Of a stretch of 45,221 nt of DNA, positions 39,834 through 45,221 are shown in pieces. Location: assembly GCA_017744415.1 (NCBI GenBank), contig JAGIBJ010000065.1, positions 1-45,221 on the forward strand, read 5' to 3'. Source of the stretch: Solirubrobacteraceae bacterium. GTDB lineage: Bacteria > Actinomycetota > Thermoleophilia > Solirubrobacterales > Solirubrobacteraceae. The notes under the pieces were generated by a model. It saw only the letters and a program-made list of their open reading frames with translations, was not told the DNA's origin and ran no database searches. Position 1 is the first letter of the stretch. Every line of letters starts with the position of its first letter. The position numbers were made by a program, and so were the translations under genes.

Positions 39834-41183
39834 TCAGTCGGCGTCTCGTACGGCTCGGATCACCAAGCCGGTGGTGGGGCGGGTCGGGATGCGGCGCATC
39901 GAGAGCTCGAGATCCTGCGACGCGACGGCGTAGTCGATCTCTGTGGCCAGGGAGCGTATGGCCGTCTTCATCGTGGCGATGGTGAGCCACTCGCCCGGGC
40001 ACCGGTGATCGCTGGCGTGATCGCCGGCGCCCTGTGGGATCAGACGGTTCGCGTCGCCCTGCCATCCGAGGAAGCGGTCGGGATCGAAGCGGTCGGGTTC
40101 GGGCCAGGCGACGGGATCGTGGTTGGTGCCGTAAAGGTCGATCAGCACCCGCTGGCCCTGGCGGAACTGGTGGCCGTGCCACGTCAACGGCTCGGTCGCC
40201 CGGCCGCCGAGCAGCGGGAAGAACGGGGCCGTGCGGCGCACCTCCTGCACGAACCGCCACACCGGATCCGCGGCGTCGTCGACGGCGGTCTCCGGGGCGA
40301 GTGCCGCGGGATCGACGGAGGGGCGCGGCGTCGCGCGGCGCAGCAGGCGCCGCTCCGCGGGATTGGCGTGCAGCGCGAGCGCGGCGAAGGTGATGTATCG
40401 GGCCACGGCGACGGTCGGCCGGATCAGGTTGACCATCTCGGTCATCACGATCTCGTTGCTCAGCGGCGTGCCGTCGTGGTCTCGGTGTGCGGCCACCACC
40501 GCGAATGCGCTCTGCGGATCGACGGTCAGGTCGCCGGCGCGCACATCGCGCGCGAGGCCGCCGAGCCACGCCTCGGTGCGTCGCCTGGCCTGCCACGCCA
40601 GCAGCCGTCGGCGCCCGATCGCGCCCGCGCCATCGAACATCGCCATCATGTCCGCCCCGCGCCGTTCCGCCTCGGCGTCACCGTCGAGCGGAACGCCCGC
40701 CCACCGACAGGCCGTGCGGCACACGACCGTGCGCACGGCGTCATCGAGGACGATCGCATCCTTCTGCTTCCACGCGTTCACCGCCCGTTGCCACTCCTCG
40801 GCGAACAGCTCGTCGAAGCGCTGCAGCCGCGGCGGGGTCATCAGCGAGAGGAACATCGCCTTCCGCGCGGCGTGTGGCATGCCGTCGAGCACCGTGACGC
40901 TGCCCTCGTCCTGCAGCAGCCAGAGGATCGGTTTGGGCAAGGCGCCCTTCCGCGTGAGGTGCCCCGAGCCGTAGAACATCCCCGCGGCCTCCGGGCCGGT
41001 CACGCAGGCGGTCCGCTCGCCCATGATGCGCGCCTCGAACACCGGTGAACCGTGTGTCGCCGCCCGTCGCGAGATCCACCGGTAGGGATCTCGGAGCAGG
41101 CTCAGGGTGCTGTCGGGCCAGCGTTCGCGAGGCGCCGGGCGCGACTCGTGAACCGTGAGTTCGGGGGCGGCCAACTCCGGCAT
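39834..41183 (-). CDS. CYP152-type cytochrome P450 (fatty-acid peroxygenase/decarboxylase-like)
   Basis: A 449-residue heme enzyme. Two features place it with CYP152 (SPalpha, BSbeta, OleT). The I-helix segment MVNLIRPTVAVARYITFAA has Arg255-Pro256 in place of the usual acid-alcohol pair, and the heme loop is IPQGAGDHASDHRCPGEWLTI with Cys395. ExxR is E314-VR-R317 in EVRRTAPFFPLLGG. By eye, the position equal to BSbeta Gln85/OleT His85 is Thr97 (EGSVTVLDG). Such enzymes use H2O2 to hydroxylate or decarboxylate fatty acids. ATG 41183 is chosen near the family start; ATG 41225 is possible. Followed by the hydrolase in one operon. Confidence 0.88.
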   Translation of the reverse strand: MPELAAPELTVHESRPAPRERWPDSTLSLLRDPYRWISRRAATHGSPVFEARIMGERTACVTGPEAAGMFYGSGHLTRKGALPKPILWLLQDEGSVTVLDGMPHAARKAMFLSLMTPPRLQRFDELFAEEWQRAVNAWKQKDAIVLDDAVRTVVCRTACRWAGVPLDGDAEAERRGADMMAMFDGAGAIGRRRLLAWQARRRTEAWLGGLARDVRAGDLTVDPQSAFAVVAAHRDHDGTPLSNEIVMTEMVNLIRPTVAVARYITFAALALHANPAERRLLRRATPRPSVDPAALAPETAVDDAADPVWRFVQEVRRTAPFFPLLGGRATEPLTWHGHQFRQGQRVLIDLYGTNHDPVAWPEPDRFDPDRFLGWQGDANRLIPQGAGDHASDHRCPGEWLTIATMKTAIRSLATEIDYAVASQDLELSMRRIPTRPTTGLVIRAVRDAD

Positions 41184-41330
41184 GCGCGGAACGATCGCAG
41201 GGCGTTCGCCACGCGCCGCGGTCACCCGCTGGCAGATCGGTCACCGGGCCGCCCGGAGTCGACCGAGACGCCGCTGGTGACCGCGCGCGGATCGGGTCAT
41301 GCTCGGCCCACCCAACGAGAGAGGCCCCAG

Positions 41331-41849
41331 ATGACCCCGTCCGCCACCACCTCCGGTCCCAAGCCCGCCTTCCGCGCCTCCGAGGAGCTCGCCGATCGGC
41401 TCCAGCGCGTGCACGTCGACCTCATCGATCTGCACGTCCAGGGCAAGCAGGCTCACTGGAACATCGTGGGCAAGAACTTCCGCGATCTGCACCTTCAGCT
41501 CGACGAGATCATCGAGGCCGCGCGCCTGTTCAGCGACGAGATCGCCGAGCGGATGCGCGCGCTCTACATCACGCCCGACGGCCGCGCCGCGACCGTCGCC
41601 GAGCAGTCATCGCTGCCGGAGTTCCCGTCGGGCGAGGTCGACACCACGGAGGCGATCGACCTCGTCACCGAGCGCCTCTACGCGGCGTGCGGCACGATGC
41701 GCGAAGTGCACGACGACGTGGACGAAGAGGATCCCACGACGGCGGATCTCCTGCACGGGTTCCTCGAGAAGCTCGAGCAGTTCGCCTGGATGGTGAGCGC
41801 CGAGAACCGCATCGCGGGGAAGACCACACCGAAGCCGATCGACGAGTAG
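41331..41849 (+). CDS. dps: Dps family DNA-binding ferritin-like protein
   Basis: A 172-residue dodecameric iron-storing protein that protects DNA from peroxide damage. The inter-subunit ferroxidase residues are all visible: His42 in KQAHWNIVG, His54 and Asp58 in RDLHLQLDEI, Asp69 and Glu73 in FSDEIAERM. The short N-terminal tail is only weakly basic. ATG 41331 has GAGAGAGG upstream. Divergent from the P450 operon, whose peroxygenase would use H2O2; a shared oxidative-stress link is only suggestive. Confidence 0.93.
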   Translation: MTPSATTSGPKPAFRASEELADRLQRVHVDLIDLHVQGKQAHWNIVGKNFRDLHLQLDEIIEAARLFSDEIAERMRALYITPDGRAATVAEQSSLPEFPSGEVDTTEAIDLVTERLYAACGTMREVHDDVDEEDPTTADLLHGFLEKLEQFAWMVSAENRIAGKTTPKPIDE

Positions 41850-41868
41850 CGCCCCGGCGGCTGCGGCC

Positions 41869-42408
41869 GTGCGCCTCCGACGCGCCGGCGCTGCCGATCC
41901 GGCCGGCCGGACGAGCATCCTCGTGGTAATCGGCCCGGCCGGATCCGGCAAGTCGACGGTGGCGGCCGCGCTTGCCGACGAGCTGGGCTGGCGCTTCGAG
42001 GATGCCGACGCGCTGCACTCGCCCGATGCGCTCGACAAGATCGCGGCGGGCGAACCACTCACCGAGGCCGATCGTGCGCCCTGGCTCGCGCGCGTGGCCG
42101 ACGTGATCGACGGGGCGCTCGACCAAGCTGGCTCCCTGGTGATCGCGTGCTCGGCGCTGCGCCGCGCCTACCGCGACGAGCTGCGGCGACCGGCGGTCGA
42201 GTTCATCCACCTCGGCGTGCCGGAGGCGCAGCTGGCCGAGCGCCTGCGCACGCGGGAGGCGCACTTCGCCGGGCCGGAGATCCTCGCCTCCCAGCTCGAG
42301 ATCTTCGAGCCGCTCGAGCCGCACGAGCGCGGCCTCACCGTCGATGGCGCCCTCGCCGCCGCCGACGTGGTCGACAGCATCCTCGCGAGCCTCGTGCTCA
42401 GCGCGTAG
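41869..42408 (+). CDS. gntK: Gluconokinase
   Basis: Phosphorylates D-gluconate to 6-phosphogluconate. 179 residues. P-loop ILVVIGPAGSGKSTVAAAL, then WRFEDADALHSPDALDKIAAGEPLTEADRAPWL, which is the gluconate/shikimate-type substrate segment, CSALRRAYRDELR, and FIHLGVPEAQLAERLRTREAHF (lid). Start GTG 41869 lies 19 nt after the dps stop. ATG is absent in frame before the P-loop. Confidence 0.92.
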   Translation: MRLRRAGAADPAGRTSILVVIGPAGSGKSTVAAALADELGWRFEDADALHSPDALDKIAAGEPLTEADRAPWLARVADVIDGALDQAGSLVIACSALRRAYRDELRRPAVEFIHLGVPEAQLAERLRTREAHFAGPEILASQLEIFEPLEPHERGLTVDGALAAADVVDSILASLVLSA

Positions 42409-42445
42409 CCAGGCGGGGCGAACGCAACGACCAGCCCGCGGCGCG

Positions 42446-43249
42446 TCAGCGCCTGGCCACGAGGCGGGCGAGGCGCGCGAGCGTTTGGTCCCAGCCGATC
42501 TCGACGCCGGCCAGCGCGGGCTCAGCGCCGGGGGCGATGCCGTCGATCGCGATGGCCATCACCAGGTGCGTGCCGGGGCCGTCGGCGCTCGGATCGAACG
42601 CGACCGCGTGGGTGGAGCGAAAGAGCGGCTGGCCGTCCGAGCCAAGCGGCGACATCTCGAAGGTCAGCGACCGGGGTTCGTCGAGGGCGAGGAAGCGACC
42701 CTCAGCGCGGTGCTCGGTGCCGTCGCCCTCGGCGAGGACGACGTTGAGCACGCCACCGACCCTCGGAGCGACATCCGCGTCGGCGACCGTGAAGTGCTCC
42801 GGTGCCCACCACTCGCGCACGCGCGCCTCGGTGGTCCACCACGTCCACAGGGCGGCTGGCGGGGTCGCAAACCCGCGGGTCAGCTGCATCGCCCGCGGCA
42901 CAGTGCCAACGCCAGCGGCCGCGCGGCGCTGCTCGCGGCGCACCGCGCGCTCGTAGGCCAAGAGCGCGTCGTCGTCGTCTGAAACGGCAGCGGCGAGCGC
43001 CTCCGCCCAGTTGCGCAGCGCCACGAACGCCTCGCGCCGCAGGGCGTAGATCCGGCGCCGCCCGAGTGACGTGCCGGCAACCAGGCCGGCACGCTCGAGC
43101 GCCTGGAGATGCTTCGTGGCCGTGGGCTGGCGCAGCCCAACCGCGCTCGCGACTTCTCCCACGGATCGCGGGGATTCGCCGAGCAACTCGAGGATTCGGC
43201 GGCGGTTGGGCTCAGCGAGCGCGGCGAAGACGGCGGGGTCCACTTGCAC
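42446..43249 (-). CDS. ArsR-type HTH fused to SRPBCC (AHSA1-like) domain
   Basis: A 267-residue two-domain protein. Residues 1-85 form a winged helix: VFAALAEPNRRRILELLG, SVGEVASAVGLRQPTATKHLQALERAGLV and GRRRIYALR. After a linker rich in Asp and Arg, residues about 115-265 form an SRPBCC/START-like pocket: ALWTWWTTEARVREWWAPEHF, HRAEGRFLALDEPRSLTFE and WDQTLARLARLV. Probably a ligand-responsive repressor whose sensor is the SRPBCC fold. GTG 43249 has GAGGA upstream. Divergent from a separate SRPBCC gene with repeat sites in between, so it likely regulates both. Confidence 0.88.
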   Translation of the reverse strand: MQVDPAVFAALAEPNRRRILELLGESPRSVGEVASAVGLRQPTATKHLQALERAGLVAGTSLGRRRIYALRREAFVALRNWAEALAAAVSDDDDALLAYERAVRREQRRAAAGVGTVPRAMQLTRGFATPPAALWTWWTTEARVREWWAPEHFTVADADVAPRVGGVLNVVLAEGDGTEHRAEGRFLALDEPRSLTFEMSPLGSDGQPLFRSTHAVAFDPSADGPGTHLVMAIAIDGIAPGAEPALAGVEIGWDQTLARLARLVARR

Positions 43250-43272
43250 AAGTATTCCTCACCGGCTATACA
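43244..43272 (+). promoter_or_regulatory. Promoter of the SRPBCC gene (TTGCAC-17-TATACA)
   Basis: -35 TTGCAC at 43244-43249 and -10 TATACA at 43267-43272, spacer 17 nt. It overlaps the start codon of the divergent ArsR-SRPBCC gene. Confidence 0.65.
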
Positions 43273-43289
43273 TTCCTCACAAGGAATAC
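43252..43289. promoter_or_regulatory. Putative ArsR-type operator in the divergent promoter
   Basis: Inverted repeat GTATTCCT (43252-43259)/AGGAATAC (43282-43289). In addition the direct repeat ATTCCTCAC occurs at 43254 and 43272, 18 bp apart. The elements overlap the -10 box of the rightward promoter. Confidence 0.55.
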
Positions 43290-43355
43290 GTTCATCGCGT
43301 TCCTTCGCCGGTTGAACGATCCCGGCGATGCCATCGAAAGCACCAGGAGACGACC

Positions 43356-43853
43356 ATGTCCGCTGCCCAGAAGATCCCGACCGACTCCGTCCTCCTCGAG
43401 CGGAACTACCCGGCGACGATGCCTGAGCAGGTGTGGCAGCTGTGGACCACCGCCGCGGGCATCGAGCAGTGGTGGGCGCCCGAGGGCTTCACGGTCCGCG
43501 TCGCCGAACTCGACCTGCAGCCCGGGGGCACGCTGCGATACGCGATGACGGCGACGGCGCCCGAGCAGGTCGCGTTCATGGAGAGCCACGGCATGCCGCT
43601 GACGACCGAGTCGACGAAGCGCTTCACCGAGCTCGACGCGCCGCACCGCATCGCGTATCGGTCGCTCGTTGACTTCGTGCCCGGCATCGAGCCGTATGAA
43701 GTGGTCACGATCGTCGAGATCGAGGCGACCGCCAACGGCGGCACACACGTCGCGATGCACGCCGAGCCGATGCACGACGCCACCTGGAACGAGCGCCTGC
43801 TCGCGGGCCGCTCGATGGAGCTCGACGCGCTCGGCCGCATCCTCGCTGGGTGA
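43356..43853 (+). CDS. SRPBCC/AHSA1 domain protein
   Basis: A 165-residue single-domain START-like protein: VWQLWTTAAGIEQWWAPEGFTVRVAELDLQPGGTLRY, MESHGMPLTTESTKRFTELDAPHRIAYRS and ATWNERLLAGRSMELDALGRIL. The fold binds a hydrophobic ligand; the ligand is unknown. AGGAGA precedes ATG 43356. Controlled by its own promoter overlapping the ArsR-type operator. Confidence 0.88.
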   Translation: MSAAQKIPTDSVLLERNYPATMPEQVWQLWTTAAGIEQWWAPEGFTVRVAELDLQPGGTLRYAMTATAPEQVAFMESHGMPLTTESTKRFTELDAPHRIAYRSLVDFVPGIEPYEVVTIVEIEATANGGTHVAMHAEPMHDATWNERLLAGRSMELDALGRILAG

Positions 43854-43966
43854 GGGCCACGCGACCGGCCCGAGCCGTCGCGTCGATGTCAGCGACCGAT
43901 GCCGCGGTCAAATCGTTCGTGGCCAGCCCTGGCCACACCGCCTGGTGGCCGATCGCCGGGCGCTCC

Positions 43967-43972
43967 TAGCCT
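43967..43972 (+). promoter_or_regulatory. -10 box (TAGCCT), probable leaderless start
   Basis: TAGCCT ends exactly 7 nt before ATG 43980; no Shine-Dalgarno sequence. Confidence 0.5.
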
Positions 43973-43979
43973 CGACCGC

Positions 43980-44786
43980 ATGGACCTCGGCATCGACGGC
44001 AAGATCGCGCTGGTGACCGGCGCCGACTCGGGCATCGGCTGGCACACGGCCCGCGTGCTGCTCGCCGAAGGCGCAACGGTCGTCGTCTCGGACCAGGACC
44101 CGGACCGGCTCGACGAAGCGGCCGAGCGGCTGCGCGGTGAGACGCCCAACGGCGACCTCCACGCGTTCGCCGCCGACATCACCGACCTCGAGGCGCTCGC
44201 CAAGCTGCGCGAGCAGGTCACCGGCGCCGTCGGCCAGATCGACATCCTCGTCCAGTCGGCCGGCATCACGGGCGCCCAGGGCAAGTTCCACGAGATCGAC
44301 GACGACGGCTGGGTGCAGACGATCGACGTCGACCTGCTCGGCCCCGTACGGCTCGTGCGCACGTTCCTCCCCGACCTGCGCCGCGGAGGCTGGGGCCGCC
44401 TGGTGTTCGTCGCCTCCGAGGATGCCGTGCAGCCGTATGACGACGAGCTGCCCTACTGCGCGGCGAAGGCCGGGATCCTCGCCCTCGCGAAGGGACTCTC
44501 GCGCTCGTACGCGGATGAGGGGCTCCTCGTGAACGCCGTGAGCCCCGCCTTCATCCACACGCCGATGACCGACGCGATGATGGACAAACGCGCCGACGAG
44601 CGCGGCACCGACCGCGACGAGGCGATCGACAGCTTCCTCGCGGAAGAGCGGCCGTACATGGAGCTCGGCCGGCGCGGCGAGCCCGACGAGGTGGCCGCGG
44701 TGATCGCGTTCCTCTGCAGCGCCCAGGCGAGCTTCGTGAACGGCAGCAACTACCGCGTCGACAGCGGCTCGGTCGCCACCATCTAG
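43980..44786 (+). CDS. Short-chain dehydrogenase/reductase (SDR)
   Basis: A 268-residue classical SDR. The cofactor motif is ALVTGADSGIGWHTARVL; an Asp in VVSDQDPDRL favours NAD(H). The NNAG-type motif appears as QSAGIT. Catalytic residues are Ser in FVASEDA and Tyr/Lys in YCAAK. The C-terminal motif PDEVAAVIAFLCSAQASFVNGSNYRVDSG is typical of 3-oxoacyl-ACP reductase-like SDRs. ATG 43980 is supported by the TAGCCT box 7 nt upstream. Substrate unknown. The next gene starts 12 nt after its stop. Confidence 0.88.
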   Translation: MDLGIDGKIALVTGADSGIGWHTARVLLAEGATVVVSDQDPDRLDEAAERLRGETPNGDLHAFAADITDLEALAKLREQVTGAVGQIDILVQSAGITGAQGKFHEIDDDGWVQTIDVDLLGPVRLVRTFLPDLRRGGWGRLVFVASEDAVQPYDDELPYCAAKAGILALAKGLSRSYADEGLLVNAVSPAFIHTPMTDAMMDKRADERGTDRDEAIDSFLAEERPYMELGRRGEPDEVAAVIAFLCSAQASFVNGSNYRVDSGSVATI

Positions 44787-44797
44787 CGCGGCCACCG

Positions 44798-45221
44798 GTG
44801 CGACGCGACGACGGCTCGCTGCCGATCGAGGACTACGGCGTCATCTCCGACGGGCGGACCATCGCGCTCGTCGGCGGCGACGCGAGCATCGACTGGTGGT
44901 GCGTGCCCGCCCCCGATGCGCCACCGCTCTTCGACCGGCTCCTCGACGGCCGCGACGCTTCCGGGCGCTTCCAGATCGAACCCACCGCGCCGTACGAGGT
45001 GCGGCGTGGCTATCGCGACGGCAGCAACGTGCTCGAGACCACCTTCACGACGGCCGGCGGCAGCGTCCGCATCACCGACTCGCTGAACTCCGGGCACGCG
45101 GGACGCCTGCCGTGGAGTGAGCTCGCACGCCGCATCGACGGGCTCGACGGCGAGGTGGAACTCGCGATCGACCTGCGCATCGGCGGCCGCCTCGGTACGA
45201 CGCAGCCCCTCGACGTGATCG
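44798..45221 (+). CDS. GH15-type glycoside hydrolase (trehalase/glucoamylase-like), N-terminal part
   Basis: The first 141 residues of a gene that runs past the right edge. LPIEDYGVISDGRTIALVGGDASIDWWCVPAPDAPPLFDRLLDG is the conserved N-terminal beta-domain of bacterial GH15 trehalase/glucan glucohydrolases, followed by YEVRRGYRDGSNVLETTFTTAGGSVRITDSL. The catalytic alpha/alpha barrel would lie outside the window, so activity cannot be judged. Start GTG 44798, 11 nt after the SDR stop, suggests co-transcription with it. Confidence 0.85.
   Translation, partial: MRRDDGSLPIEDYGVISDGRTIALVGGDASIDWWCVPAPDAPPLFDRLLDGRDASGRFQIEPTAPYEVRRGYRDGSNVLETTFTTAGGSVRITDSLNSGHAGRLPWSELARRIDGLDGEVELAIDLRIGGRLGTTQPLDVI

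Overview
The window is a high-GC, gene-dense piece of an actinobacterial chromosome. Mycolate- or Streptomyces-specific markers are absent. The mix of secreted low-complexity proteins, likely leaderless genes, a CYP152-type P450 and a purine/ureide catabolism block would fit a soil Thermoleophilia/Solirubrobacterales-type organism, but that placement is inference only. I see no rRNA, tRNA, CRISPR array, insertion sequence, integrase or phage gene.

Region 1 (1-2414) is the end of a NitT/TauT-type ABC importer operon: ATPase tail (with an apparent frameshift at its very end), permease and lipoprotein binding protein. It is closed by three successive perfect hairpins (2433-2537). Region 2 (2727-11006) is a mixed accessory stretch: a secreted FG-GAP repeat protein, a lipoprotein, a secreted protein that looks like a catalytically dead caspase-fold protein with a Thr-Pro-rich tail, an Hsp20, a DUF2809 membrane protein, a small alpha/beta hydrolase, a GNAT and a TetR regulator. 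A secreted polyester (PET/cutin)-hydrolase-like enzyme follows at 11098-11940.

Region 3 (12082-34849) is the core of the window: a purine and ureide catabolism cluster, interrupted by two unrelated secreted/lipoprotein genes (16624-19166). On the minus strand lie allB-alc-aceB (allantoinase, allantoicase, malate synthase) and lacI-DUF6986 lyase. On the plus strand lie an NCS2 xanthine/uracil-type permease and a tight six-gene operon: 8-oxoguanine deaminase, OHCU decarboxylase, HIU hydrolase, XdhC-MobA fusion, xanthine dehydrogenase FAD subunit and a fused FeS/molybdopterin subunit. A near-identical palindrome, (T)GCAATCGATTGC(A), stands in front of allB, in the lacI/permease divergent region and in front of the deaminase operon. 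It is the likely operator of the local LacI-type regulator and defines a compact regulon. Together the genes would take xanthine or 8-oxoguanine to urate, HIU to allantoin, allantoin to ureidoglycolate, and glyoxylate into malate. A urate oxidase and a recognised ureidoglycolate lyase/urease are not in the window. Downstream sit a GNAT and an unusual pair: an MTHFR_C/MTHFR-like fusion protein and an ATZ/TRZ-type amidohydrolase.

Region 4 (35067-45221) holds a secretory lipase, a small secreted protein, a gamma-glutamyltransferase-like enzyme without signal peptide, a CYP152-type fatty-acid peroxygenase in an operon with an alpha/beta hydrolase, Dps, gluconokinase, a divergent ArsR-SRPBCC fusion/SRPBCC pair, an SDR and the start of a GH15-type glycoside hydrolase that runs off the window. 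Many intergenic regions carry long perfect inverted repeats, mostly without U-tracts. Five genes have a TANNNT box 5-7 nt before the start codon, which suggests leaderless mRNAs.
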